Shown here piece by piece: positions 35,853-48,056 of a stretch of DNA of 64,000 bases (position 1 is the stretch's first letter; each line of letters begins with the position of its first letter). Under the pieces are notes generated by a model. That model was given only the letters and a program-made list of their open reading frames with translations. It was not told where the DNA came from and searched no databases. Both the position numbers and the translations under genes were made by a program. Where the stretch lies: assembly GCF_000002235.5 (NCBI RefSeq), contig NW_022145610.1, positions 32,172,306-32,236,305 of the forward strand. The letters run 5' to 3'. The stretch comes from Strongylocentrotus purpuratus (taxonomy: Eukaryota; Echinodermata; Echinoidea; Camarodonta; Strongylocentrotidae).

Positions 35853-36166
35853 AACTAGACTTTAATTCGTCACTTTGACGAATTAGGTGATACGTATGCT
35901 AATGGTTTACATAATAAAGAATGCATTACACGATATCATATTATTTCATGAAATGCTTCATCCTTTAAGATCTATCCATATGTCAAGTTAAATTGTGTCC
36001 CCTTGATCATTATGGATCTAGGGAAGATAGATTGAAAAAATATGACCATTGACCCTGCGCAGTAACCAGTTACACCTTTGACTCTAATTTACATCATGAA
36101 GATAACATTTTGACGATTTTATCTTATTCAAAGAAATGAAAATGTAATTGATAAATGATTATCATC

Positions 36167-36312
36167 CAGAAGCGGATCTAGAGGGGGGTTGGGGGGGTTG
36201 CAACCCCCCCCCCCAAAAAAAAAAATAAAAAAAATCCGGGGACCATTTTTTTAAATCTTATCTTTTTTTTTAAACTTGTAATTTTATTTTATTCTATTTC
36301 TATGTATTTATT

Positions 36313-36362
<50 letters not shown>

Positions 36363-37104
36363 TCTTTTTGGGGGAGGGGGGGGGGGGTTGGGCGAACAAA
36401 TGTCACAGAGTCCCTTGCCCCCCCCCCCCATCAGCTTTTTTGAGGACACGGGCCACCGCCGAAGTGACAAGCTAGGCCAGCGTTGCCGATTCTCATCCCC
36501 AAAATCCCCACATTAAAAAAAAAAAAATTGGGGATTGTTGAAGTCTTTGGGGATGAAAAATAATATTTGGGAATGAAAATAATATTGAGTTTTATGAAAA
36601 ACGAATTTGGGGATTTTCTGTCAAAATTTGGCAACTTTGGGGATATTTTAAGTGTCGTTTGGGTGGGGATTTTGTGAAGATTTAACCTGGCAACGCACGC
36701 TGAGCTGGGCTGCTCATTTCCTGGATTACTTGTTCAAGTTGCTCACTTTTTTATCAGTCTGGTCTGAGTGTAGTGACAAGCAATATGGAAGCAAACAGGG
36801 CAAAGAAGTTGCGGCAATCCAGTCTCGCATCTTTTTTTACTGGAAGGTATGTTTGAATCATGCAAAAAAGTTGGCATACAGGGTAAATTACCATACATGG
36901 GGGTGTAATACGGACGTGTTCATGCACTGCTTTTTATGGTCTCCATTGTGTTAATAGATGCCAGGAAAACATCACTTACGGGGTTCAAATAAAAACCAAA
37001 AAAAAAATCGGCACGCCGCTTCGCGGCTCGTGGACGATGCTCCGCATCGTCATTATTGGTCAATCCCCCCCCCCCCCCTTAGCAAAAAGCTAGATCCGCC
37101 CCTG
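36167..37104. mobile_element. hAT-like non-autonomous element (938 bp) in X module 3
   Basis: Ends are inverted: CAGAAGCGGATCTAG at left and CTAGATCCGCCCCTG at right. The 5-bp direct repeat TCATC (36162-36166 and 37105-37109) is the target duplication. The X1 copy shows the empty site GATTATCATCATTATG with a single TCATC. Inside are long G and C runs, an ATT microsatellite (about 36318-36361) and no transposase frame. CAGGGGCGGAT-type ends are typical of hAT MITEs in marine animals. Most hAT elements make 8-bp duplications, so the 5-bp one is slightly unusual. Confidence 0.8.
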
Positions 37105-37480
37105 TCATCATTATGATAATGATGATCATGATGATCATGATGAACATCATAATCATGAGCGGGATCCTGACATCTTATTGACAAAATGAGGGGTGATTTA
37201 GATAGCACATAGTCTTAGCTACAGCATACTCAAAAATCAACAAAATCCAAGCCGAAATAACGGCGATATTGCTCGCAAAAGACAGGAATGTAGACTCCAG
37301 ATTTTAGAAAAAGTCATCTCCCATTGGGATTACACGCAAAAAGTAATGGATTAAGTGAAAATAGGGTAATAATAAAGTAAAAAGGGTTATTTATGACATT
37401 ATTTGCGAATCTACGTGTTTAAATAATCAAAGGAGATGGTACAGTGAAGGTCAAAAGGAAAAAAAGGGGAAAAAAATGTT

Positions 37481-37554
37481 GGAGACACCCGGACTCGAAC
37501 CAGGGATCTCGAGGTTGGAAGTCAAGTGCGTTACCGATATACCAAAACATCTCC
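37481..37554 (-). other. tRNA-like block (copy 4) with Pol III boxes
   Basis: Same 74-nt structure and boxes as the copies at 13477 and 31977, in the same relative place downstream of the X start. Confidence 0.6.
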
Positions 37555-38816
37555 CATAGCGATAACACGTAAACGGGAAATGGAATTCAGAAATCCTACT
37601 TTGCAAGTGAAATATGAGCATGATCCCGGCATCTAATCGAAAAATAAAAGACACACTTTTGATAGCTCATTGTCTCAGCTACAACATATCCAAAGCTCAG
37701 CGAAAACAAAGCAAAAACAACGGAGATTTTGCTCGCGAAAGACAGGAGTGTAGAATCCAGTTTTGAGAAAAAGTCATGTCCCATAGAGAATACACGCAAA
37801 ATGCGAAAAATGACATGCCTCCTTTAATCGCAAAAATACACCATGATACTTTTGTCAAAAATAAAAATTGTGAATACTACATTTGTAGAAAATTGTCTCA
37901 GCTAGAACATATCAAAATTAAAAAGAAAATTAATCCATATTTACAGAGATACAATCAATTTTCCAAAAATATGCTGACGTCATAATATGCAAATTGAAAT
38001 TTTGAGTTTGGAGGCCATTATGATGACGTCATGAGTTAATCGAGGATAAAATGAGACATGAAATCATATCTCCGACTCATAATCTATCCAAATATGAAAA
38101 AAATATTAGGAGTTTCTATCTATCCCAAAGAGTTACAATGAATTTTATATAGGCATGTTTTTGCCCATGTATTGTGGATAAAGATAACGCAAATCCGCGC
38201 GTGCTGTCAACTTTGACGGACGCTCATTTCGTTAATAAAAGGTGAACAAATTATCAAAATGCTTTGAAAAATGTACCGAATATGATGACAGAAAAAAATT
38301 GGCGATTCTATGTTGCAAAATGCCAGTACGCGCGAAAACGCGCGCGCATGCGCGTGTGCGTAATTTGTTTATCAAATGCTTTATATGGCCTTTAACGTAT
38401 GCAAAAAAAATTTAGGATGATTTAGAGTATTTTTAATTTTTGCGCGCGCGTAAACGCGCGGACGAGCGCGCACGCGCGCATTTACGCACGTTTATTGACC
38501 TCAACTTGACCGGACGGATATTGATCTTAATCATGATAAATATGAATGAAAAATTACTATCGTTATAAAGATATGATCATTAGTTGATTTTCACAAAATG
38601 GCGCCTGGATGACGTCACGATGACTTTGAGTCTTTGAAAATTCACGCAGTTCTAAGTTAGACTAAGATCTATCATCATTGAAAGATTCATAACAATGGCT
38701 TCATTCAGTCTTGAGATATCCTGCGAACAAATTCGAGGAAGAATAATAATAAATAAATAAATAATAAAAATCTTGACGAAATCAAAAGGTGATACGTCTA
38801 CGTACGTATCACCTAA

Positions 38817-39120
38817 CTAGACTTTAATTCGTCACTTAGACGAATTAGGTGATACGTATGATAATGGTTTACATAACGAATAATGCATTACACGATATGT
38901 TATTTTGTAAAATGCTTCTCCCATTATGATCTATCCATATGTCAATTTTAAATTGTGTCGATCCCTTGATCATTATGGATCTAGGGAAGATAGATTGAGA
39001 CAATATATGACCATTGACTCTGTGCAGTAACCAGTTACACCTTTGACTCTAATTTACATCATGAAGAACGCATTTTGACGATTTTTATCTATTCATAGAA
39101 ATGAAAATGTAATTGATAAA
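38817..39120 (+). repeat. X module 4, 5' fragment only
   Basis: Begins with CTAGACTTTAATTCGTC and matches the first 300 bp of other X modules, then stops just before the GATCAT tract. Unrelated sequence containing a LINE fragment follows. Confidence 0.75.
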
Positions 39121-39317
39121 TAAGAGCTTATGCCTGAATAATTAAAAATGAATAGTGTATGACGTCACGATGTCCCGGCGTAAATGAAAAGTCAAAATAA
39201 ATCTGAGAATACATTAGCGATCATTTTGAGTTGTCGACGTGAGATTCACTAGTTGCTTGAAAATAAAATCTTTAAATATCGGATGGATATATACTGTCAC
39301 TGTATAAGGAGTGTGGA
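39121..39317. other. Unassigned spacer
   Basis: About 200 bp between the X4 fragment and the LINE endonuclease fragment. A TGACGTCACGATG motif at about 39161 resembles the module core, so this may be a diverged piece of the same family. Nothing else is recognised. Confidence 0.4.
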
Positions 39318-40080
39318 TTAGAGGGATATTGATCCGTCAGTCTTTCTTGAAGGCTTGTCAATTAAAGAAATACAAAGATTTGAATGTATTTCGCTCAAGA
39401 AATTACATACAGCATTGCCAGTAAATTTCACGGGATCAATGTTAAAATCTCCCATTATATAAACCTGTTTATGTTCAGTATGTGTTTTGTGTAAAACATT
39501 TTCAAAGACAGGGATGAAATCATTGATATTTGATTGGGGTTTCCTATATATGACACCTACAATAATATTATATGTCTCGGCAAATTGCTTCAATAAACAG
39601 TGATTCATAGTTGTATGGTGGGTATAATATAAATATATCATTGCGTATTTCATATTCAAAATTGTCAGCGACCAATAGACCAACACCTCCACTCTTTTGT
39701 ACTTGGCGATTAAATTGTATAAATGAATGACCAGATACATTGAATAATAGTGGCGTACTATCATTAACCCAAGTTTCTATACATAAGTACAGATGAATTG
39801 GATAAAGCATTACAATGTATGTTTAAACTACGCGAATTAAAATGTAAAATACTAAAATGATAGTAATGTTATGAATTCAGTCGTAAAATCCTCATCAATA
39901 TAATATTTACAGTTAAAAAACCTACTGAAATGAAACTCATATTCTTTTTCGGATAAATAGTTTAAATCATTGATATCAGTATAAGTATCTGTAGTATTAC
40001 TACCAAATATTGAATGAAGTTCGTCATTATTCAAGTCTTGAATAGGAAATGAACAATGAGAACAGAGTGGGTTATTAATG
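39318..40080 (-). pseudogene. LINE fragment: endonuclease domain, CR1/jockey-like group
   Basis: Three minus-strand frames carry consecutive pieces of a non-LTR retrotransposon ORF2 N-terminus. About 39852-40034 gives a pre-endonuclease segment. Frame 39568-39810 gives ETWVNDSTPLLFNVSGHSF and KSGGVGLLVADNFEYEI, the ETW and G-G-V-G-L motifs of APE-type endonucleases. Frame 39318-39764 gives GVIYRKP and MGDFNID (residues 105-110 are GDFNID). The coding segment is broken by frameshifts between these parts and lacks the rest of the endonuclease and the reverse transcriptase. It is a dead fragment. The clade is only approximate from so short a piece. Confidence 0.75.
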
Positions 40081-40262
40081 TAGCCGAATGCTCATGTTTC
40101 TATAACGCTCATTTTATGTATTTTATTACCAGAGAAAAAAAGATGTCAGTCAGTCACTCAATAGTGTCTGAGAGTAAAGTCTAGAAAGTAAAAGGGTTTC
40201 CTTACATAATTTCAATACGAGGACACTGCTAACGTTTAAGTTTCACAAATAGGACATACGTG
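40056..40262 (+). repeat. Partial copy of MITE B
   Basis: Homologous to about 53150-53360: 'gtgggttattaatgtag', 'cagtcagtcactcaatagtg', 'ggacactgctaacgtt' and 'aggacatacgtgacatattc'. It is cut off where a degenerate Y module begins, so the right terminus is missing. Confidence 0.7.
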
Positions 40263-40264
40263 AC

Positions 40265-41447
40265 ATATTCATCATTTCAACATTCAACTGAAAATTGTGA
40301 CATGATCTCATCATCTGATCAAAAAACTAAAAGCACCGTTTTGATAGCCCATGGTCTCAGCTATAACATACCCACATTTGGGGAGAAAAACAGAGCACAC
40401 ATAAGATAGATAGTGCTCCTAGATGAATGCCATGTAGATTCATGATGTGAACGAAATTCACCTTCCATAGACATAACACGCAAATGACGAAAATTCTGAC
40501 ATGTGGCCTTTAATTGAATTTGTACTATGATGACCTCATAAAATGAAACTTAGTGAAAAGTGATCTTGTAGAGAATGCCTTATCTACAAACATATCGACA
40601 TTTCAAAGAGAATCGATGAATATTGAGAGAAATACACTACATTTTCCATAAATACAATGACGTCATAATATGCAATTTTGTATTTTTGACTTCCAAGGCC
40701 ATTATGATGACGTTAAGATGTACTTAATGGCCAAAGAGATATGAAATCATACCTCCGACTCATACTCTACTAAATATGAAAAAAAAATTGGCAATCCCTA
40801 TTCATCCCAATGGACTTTTTATAGGCATGTTTTGCCCATATATGCAATGTATTACAAAAATCGCGCGTACGGACGGTTATCTTGAACGGACGCTCATTCC
40901 GTTTTTAATGGTGATAAAGAGCTAAACATGGTATCAAATTTTCCGGAAAAATATGAGGAATATTCGGTCAAAAGCTTTTGCGGAGAAAATTATTTTTCGT
41001 TCGGCCGTGACGAACGAAAACGTGCAAAAATGCGTGTTTTGCGTGATTTTTATGAAAATTTGCTTATAATGGCCTGAAACGTATGCAAAAAAAATTTAAG
41101 ACGATTTAGAGCATTTTAAATTTTTGCGCGCGCATTAACGCGCGCACGAACGCGTACGCGCGCGTTTACGCACGTTTATGACCTAAAATTGACCCGACGG
41201 ATATTGATCTAATCATGATAAATATGAATGAAAAATTACTATCCGTTATGAAGATATGATCATAAGTTGATTTTCACAAAATGGCGCCTGGATGACGTCA
41301 CGATGACTTTGAGTATTTGAAAAGTCACGCAGTTCTAAGTTAGACTAAGATCTATCATCAGTGAAAGATTCATAACAATGGCTTTATTGAGTCTTGAGAT
41401 ATCCTGCGAACAAATTCAGGAAGAAAATATAAATAAATAAAAAATAA
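40265..41447 (+). repeat. Degenerate Y module
   Basis: Follows the Y consensus from 'caactgaaaattgtgacatg' to 'gatatcctgcgaac' but with many single-base losses and substitutions, and with the older 'gaacggacgctcattccg' form. It lacks the leading hairpin. It ends at the CTAG of X module 5. Confidence 0.8.
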
Positions 41448-43001
41448 CTAGACTTTAATTCGTCACTTAGAGAATTAGGTGAGAAGTATGATAATGGTCT
41501 ACATAACGAATAATGCATTACACGATATATATTATTTGTAAAATGCTTCTCCCATTGATATGCTTCTCCCATTATGATCTATTCATATGTCAAGATTAAA
41601 TTGTGTCTCCTTGATCATCATGGATCTAGGGAAGATAGATTGAAAACAATATATGACCTTTGAACCTGTGCAGTAACCAGTTACACATTTGACTCTAATT
41701 ACATCATGAAGAACACCTTTTGACGATTTTTATCTTATCAAAGAAATGAAAATGGAATTGATAAATGATTATCATCATTATGATAATGCTGATCATGATG
41801 ATCATGATCATGAGCGCGGCATGACATCTTATTTGAAAAATGAGGGTTGATTTAGATAGCATATAGTCTCAGCTACAACATACTAAAAAATCAACAAAAT
41901 CCAAGTCGAAAAATAACGGCGATATTGCTCGCAAAAGACAGGAATGTAGACTCCAGAGATTTTAGAAAAAGTCATCTCCCATAGGGATTACACGCAAAAA
42001 AGTAATGGATTAAGTGAAAATAGGGTAATAATAAAGTAAAAAGGGTATTTATGACATTATTTGCGAATCTACGGTTTAAATAATCAAAGGAGATGGTACA
42101 GTGAAGGTCAAAAGGAAAAAAAAAAGTGAAAAAAAAAAGTGTTGGAGACACCCGGACTCGAACCAGGGATCTCGAGGTGGAAGTCAAGTGCGTTACCTAT
42201 ATACAAAACATCCCCATAGCGATTACACGTAAACGGGAAATGGGAATTCAGAAATCCTACTTTGCAAGTGAAATATGAGCATGATTTCCGACATCTAATC
42301 GAAAAATAAGGGAACACTTTGATAGCTCATTGTCTCAGCTACAACATATCCAAAGCTCAGCGAAAAACAACGCTAAAAACAACGGAGATTTGCTCGCGAA
42401 AGACAGGAGTGTAGAATCCAGTTTGAGGAAAAAGTCATGTCCCGTAGAAAATACACGCAAAATGCGAAAAATTGACATGCCTCCTTAATCGCAAAAATAC
42501 ACCATGATATTTTGTCAAAAATAAAAATTATGAATATACATTTGTAGAAAATTGTCTCAGCTAGAACATATCAAAATTAAAAAGAAAATAGATCAATATT
42601 TAAAGAGATACAATCAATTTCCAAAAATATGCTGGACGTCATAATATGCAAATTGAAATTTTGAGGTTGGAGGCCATTATGATGACGTCATGAGTTAATT
42701 GAGGATAAAATGAGATATGAAATCATATTTTCCGACTCATCATCTATCCAAATATGAAAAAATATTAGGAGTTTCTATCTATTCTAAAGAGTTACAATGA
42801 ATTTTATATAGGCATGTTTTTGCCCATGTATCGTAGATAAAGATAACGCAAATCACGCGTGCTGTCACAACTTTGACGGACGCTCATTGCGTTAATAAAA
42901 GGTGAACAAATTATCAAATGCTTGGAAAAATGTACCAAATATGATGTCAGAAAAAAATCGGCGATTCTATGTTGCAAAATGCCAGTACGCGCGAAACGCG
43001 C
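41448..43001 (+). repeat. X module 5, interrupted by assembly gap
   Basis: Starts CTAGACTTTAATTCGTC (with a deletion in the palindrome) and continues through the GATCAT tract, tRNA-like block (42144) and body to the CpG-rich block, where the Ns begin. It has many more one-base deletions than X1-X3. Confidence 0.8.
42144..42214 (-). other. tRNA-like block (copy 5), eroded
   Basis: Retains the B box GGTTCGAGTCC, but the A-box-like segment has lost bases. Shorter than the other copies. Confidence 0.5.
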
Positions 43002-43501
43002 NNNNNNNNNNNNNNNNNNNNNNNNNNNNNNNNNNNNNNNNNNNNNNNNNNNNNNNNNNNNNNNNNNNNNNNNNNNNNNNNNNNNNNNNNNNNNNNNNNN
43101 NNNNNNNNNNNNNNNNNNNNNNNNNNNNNNNNNNNNNNNNNNNNNNNNNNNNNNNNNNNNNNNNNNNNNNNNNNNNNNNNNNNNNNNNNNNNNNNNNNNN
43201 NNNNNNNNNNNNNNNNNNNNNNNNNNNNNNNNNNNNNNNNNNNNNNNNNNNNNNNNNNNNNNNNNNNNNNNNNNNNNNNNNNNNNNNNNNNNNNNNNNNN
43301 NNNNNNNNNNNNNNNNNNNNNNNNNNNNNNNNNNNNNNNNNNNNNNNNNNNNNNNNNNNNNNNNNNNNNNNNNNNNNNNNNNNNNNNNNNNNNNNNNNNN
43401 NNNNNNNNNNNNNNNNNNNNNNNNNNNNNNNNNNNNNNNNNNNNNNNNNNNNNNNNNNNNNNNNNNNNNNNNNNNNNNNNNNNNNNNNNNNNNNNNNNNN
43501 N
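43002..43501. other. 500-N assembly gap
   Basis: Exactly 500 Ns, a round number typical of a placeholder gap. It begins inside the CpG-rich block of X module 5 and ends in a poly-T run. ORFs spanning it are meaningless. Confidence 0.95.
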
Positions 43502-44092
43502 TTTTTTTTTTTTCTTCCCCTCTCCCGATTAGCGATAGAACACTGAAGATTTGACTGAACACATTATTAAAACATCATAGACAAGTCGCAGGATTTTCCA
43601 AAGGCAGTAAAAATTGTTTTTCCAGATCAGAAACTGATAAATAACAGTGCACTTGCATTAGGCCTACAGAGGCAAGGGAAGAAATAAAGAAAGAAATATC
43701 AATTATCAAAATAACATGTAGATCGAATTCTACTGGGAAGCAATTTGATTTGGCCTAACGTGTACCCGAGATGTTTCCTTTTTCTATACTTTTGATGCGC
43801 GCCCACCATCGGCGGAATTAGGGCGGGTCTAGGCGGAATTAGGCAAGGAAAATGCCTCACGCAGACGGCGCGCTACGGACAATCGCTTATGATTTCGGGC
43901 GTAAGAATGGCATAGCTAGATTTGCTAGAATTTCGGCAACAAATTGGTATACATTAGCGCCTGTATAATTCATTTTCAGAGAAGTTATCTGAGAAAAACT
44001 GCCCATCGGGCGGAAACCGGGCAGAGTACGGTACGTGTAAAAGACATTACATGAAATTAAAGGCCACATTCCGGGCCACATTTTGCAAGACA
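43502..44092. other. Low-copy sequence, no gene recognised
   Basis: Contains a short direct repeat 'ggcggaatta' at about 43813-43840 and one 68-codon minus frame without recognisable motifs. Confidence 0.5.
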
Positions 44093-44180
44093 TTTCTTAT
44101 TAAGTTAAATATGCGTGTATTTCCAAGGCGTCGTACAATTTACATATTGGAAATACACGCATATTTAACTTAATAAGAAA
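44093..44180. repeat. Perfect 34-bp inverted repeat (hairpin)
   Basis: Arms 44093-44126 and 44147-44180 are exact reverse complements, reading TTTCTTATTAAGTTAAATAT then GCGTGTATTTCCAA on the left. They surround a 20-nt spacer. It may be a very small MITE or a foldback insertion. Confidence 0.9.
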
Positions 44181-44207
44181 TTCAATTTCATTCGTCCAGG
44201 TTATTAA

Positions 44208-44422
44208 ATGGAAATGGGGGGGGGGGGGGGGAGGAGGGGGGGAAGAGCGCATTTTTTAGGTCATCCGTTAGGATTTTTTAAAAATTATTATTATTTTAAA
44301 AAAGAAAAGAAAAGAAAATTGACACTCAAAAAAGGGGGGGGGGGGGGGTTCCGAAAAATACACACATTAAAAAAAAACTCAAGAGGGGGAGGGGGTACCC
44401 CCCCCCTCTGCGTACGCGCCTG
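44208..44422. mobile_element. Partial hAT-type MITE (same family as 49703)
   Basis: The right end CTGCGTACGCGCCTG and the 'aaaaaaaactcaag' plus G-run interior match the element at 49703-50034. The left CAG terminus is not visible, so the copy seems 5'-incomplete. Long G and C homopolymers dominate. Confidence 0.6.
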
Positions 44423-45556
44423 TACAAAGATAATGGGAAAGAGAGCTGATGTTTGTTTGTTTTTTATTTCCGAAATCCATATATACATACAATTTTTAAA
44501 AACAAACATAATATTAAACACATTTCAAATGATAAGAAAGTAAGTAAAATAAATTTGTGAAGTATAAACAAACGGTTTGATAGCCCATTCCAGGACCATT
44601 TTCAAAATGGTCCTATTCTTTCATGGAGTCCAAAAGCAAAAATCATATTAATTTACATACAATAAAATGATGCGGAGTAAAGAAAGGAGAAGTAGGGACG
44701 GTTGTATATTGACATGAATTTGCAGCAGAAGACAGTGAAGAAAAAGATATTGCAATAATAATGAAGCGGAAAAGTAAGAAGGGAAAAAAAAGGGGGATTG
44801 ACATAGTAAGTACTGAACACCATTCATGAATAGCACCTTTTGGGGGAGGGGGGTTATATAACATGTAGACAGAGTATCTATGATGGTTTTCGAAATGGTT
44901 GCTATTCGCACATTCCATTCATATCAAAGCTTCTTACTGCAATCTGCAAAATATACATAGTATACAAAATAATTTATACACAATTATAGAAGAAACGATC
45001 TTCTGCATAAGCCATAGTTGCCAAATACATTCTTATCATGCTTCTGACGAGAAAATTATATTCCAAGTTATCCCTGATTAATTTCCAAACAAATCCAAAG
45101 AATTTGTTTACCAAACAAGCATCAATTGTGGTCCGCATAATCTAAAGATTATACTTAGCAGCATCGTGGAGTTTAATATCCTGTTGAGTAGTAACAAGTT
45201 ACAACATCATTTCATATTTCAATTACATGTAAATATGTACAATATCCTGATACGTTCGGAGTACGGGAGTCGGGAGCTAATTGCAGAACTTTCTTTCCAT
45301 TTCTCGCAAAATGTTTCTGTTTTTTTTTTTTTTTTTGAACGATGAGTTACACACATATACACCTGTTTAATATAGAGTAAAATACATTATTTTGATGTGA
45401 GGTTTAAAATCTAGAAGTGTAATTGTAGTAATCATAGTGAGCAGAATACTGTTATATTTTATTTCAGTGTTTTAAGTATATTATTTGGAAGAAGAAGAAG
45501 AAAACTCATCGCCCCCCCCCCCCAGTTGAGTAAGAAACAATTAAATTAAACTGGTC
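44423..45556. other. Intergenic sequence 3' of the SOUL/HEBP gene
   Basis: AT-rich with a poly-T run at about 45320-45337 and a C run at about 45513. The final part before 45557 would hold the 3' UTR of the minus-strand gene. An AATAAA-like signal is not clear. No other gene is recognised. Confidence 0.5.
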
Positions 45557-47995
45557 CTACTGCTCACGCTCCACGTCCAGGGTCGGTGACTTAACGAAGG
45601 GTTGCTCCTTGCTTTCTTTCATCTCCTTGACCAGCCATATCTCGTTCTTTCTGTTGAAGAGCTTCAAGGGGGTGTTGTAGAAAGCACAGTAGAAGGCATC
45701 CCTTTTGACCTTGACCCCATCTGCCTCCAAAATGGCCATGAACTTCTCTTTCTCCTTCAGGCACTTCTCATCGTTGGCAAAACCGCCAAATTTCCTGATT
45801 TTAGAAAGAAAAAAAAGAGATAATAATTATTAAGGTGTTGTCGTATGGAAATGCACACAATACGCTGCATTTAGTCTTGATGGTATTTGCATAGATGCAA
45901 GCAGTGCCATTGGTTTTGATATTCAGAACGAAACAAGAGTATGATATATTTCTGTTTATTACACTGTTTGTGTATTGAATATCCTGCCGTTCATTTTATT
46001 GTACTTAGATGATGGATCGGAGAGCTAATTATTGTAGAAACAAATTCATTACCTCCATGCCCTCATCGAGAGGCAGGTAATACTAAAACATCGGGACACC
46101 AATGATGGGTACAAGCAGGGGCGGCACCGTAGGTGGGTTGGGGGGGGGGGGGGGGTGGAATCATCGACATGAAAGGGTTTATTTATTCACCTACATTAAT
46201 CTATATAGTTAATGCCAGTCGGGAACAAAACGAATATTTTGTCCAGTAATAATGTCCTTTTGCCCATTATGCATACATTAATGGCCCCTTGTCGTGCATT
46301 ATTATCTTTTATGCTTATGATCAATCCAGTCGATTGTTAATGTATACACCTCAGGCAAGAGGCCCACCCTCACCTCCTCCAGATTAAGGGAGGGGTGTTG
46401 TCATGGGCCGGTTGTGCTTCCTTATAATCCCTTTAATCCATCAATGCTCCTCGCTCCTGCGCTTGCTTACATTGCATAGACGGTCATGGCGGGTTGCTGG
46501 TTGATATAGATATCAGGATCAGTTGGTAGTGGGGTCTTCTCCTCAAATTCTCTAGGAACAAAAAAGGACAGCGTTCGCTTGGACTCCCCCTTGGGACCAT
46601 TTTCTGTTGTGTAATCATTGATCACAGGAAAAGTCATGTCCATGTAATGATCTGTTGGGTAAGAGAGAAGGGGGAAAACTAATTTTAGAATCTGGCTAAT
46701 AACCCTAATAACAAATCAATCAATCCACGCTGGGAATTTCGGAGTGAACGACGCATTCCTGTACATGTAGGCCTTTGCCGCGACCAACCGGCCCTTCGAC
46801 AAGAAAATGACAGGCCCTTCGGGATAAAGGCCTACCCTTAGAGATAAACTCTTGTACAGGATCTTTAAAATGCAGAACCCATGCTCCTAGCTATCCACTC
46901 CTGGTTCCCAAACACAATATATTTCCATATTCAGAATTATAAAAGATTATAGCCACTCATTTCAAAATTTCAACTTTGTTTGTGGTGGCGGGGGGATAAT
47001 AACTTTTAAACACAATAAAACAAAAACGAAGTTAGCGACATGCGAAGTACCGCCTTGCTTACTACAACTTCAGCAGGTTTAGAAGGCAGTCGGTAAAATA
47101 TGCATTTTTAAAACATTATATTAGAGATAAGGCTATTTTTTAGAAACATTGTTGGATTTGATCACAATTCCTACATTAACACCACAGTTTTGCCTCAATT
47201 ATAATATGAAACATTCTTAGGGTCCGTTTTCATAAAAACTACTTGGGTAAAATAAGCTTGACTATGTCTTAACTTTCATCACTTACTGCCTTCGTTTTGT
47301 CCCTGTATGTAGCCAAAAAGCTTGCAACATGGTTCATTTTCATCCTTCTTGGCGGTGGTACCGTTGTCGGAGGCGATAGCGGGATCGATGATCGTACTCG
47401 TAGAAACCCATACGGAAGGATTGTACATTCTTTCTTCATATGCTTTCTGTAATGGGATTAAAAAGGGGGAAACCATTGAGTTTCACTTCATTATTTGAAA
47501 ACCTCTTCTTTCTTTCTCTTTCTTCCTATCTGTTCCATCTATATCCCCTTTCCTTCTCCACCCTTCTTCTCCCCTATTTCCCCATCTCCCTCCCTGCCCT
47601 CCCACCCACTTCTCTCTCTCTCTCTCTCTCTTAGCCTCCCTCTATCTTTCTATCTACCGCCCTTCCCTTCTTTTTTAATATTTTTTTTATAGCAGATGTT
47701 TCTGCATTAATTTGTATTGATAAATCAAATATAAAACATTCAAATAACAATAATAGTATATATTATAATTGATTTACATGAAGAATGACAACTTAAATAC
47801 ACACAAATAGAAAATGCATAATTGAAAGCTTGAAAGTATTGAGGTACTAGTAACAAAAAAAAATCAAGATAAATGCAGAGGCTAAGTATCATAAGCAAGA
47901 ATGCTTGAGTCGATAGCAGCCACCTTCCTTCTATTTCATCATATCCCTGGCCTCATTCCCATCCCCCTCTCCCCTCCCCTCTCTCTCTCTATCTT

Positions 47996-48056
<61 letters not shown>

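Larger units (their letters stand above)
35855..38816 (+). repeat. X module 3, interrupted by a hAT-like element
   Basis: Same architecture as X1 and X2, with CTAG start, tRNA-like block at 37481 and CpG block at about 38330-38480. It is split at 36166/37105 by a 938-bp insertion. It ends with a hairpin at about 38786-38814 that joins the CTAG of X module 4. Confidence 0.85.

Noticed and set aside
42804-43562. Long ORFs of 187-252 codons
   Set aside because: They span the 500-N gap and consist mainly of X.
45602-45823. Plus-strand ORF of 73 codons
   Set aside because: It is the shadow of the last exon of the minus-strand SOUL/HEBP gene.
46763-46861. Possible MITE with CCTGTACA ends in intron 2 of the SOUL/HEBP gene
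   Set aside because: The inverted similarity (CCTGTACATGTAGGCCTTT against its partner) is patchy and no second copy is seen in the window.
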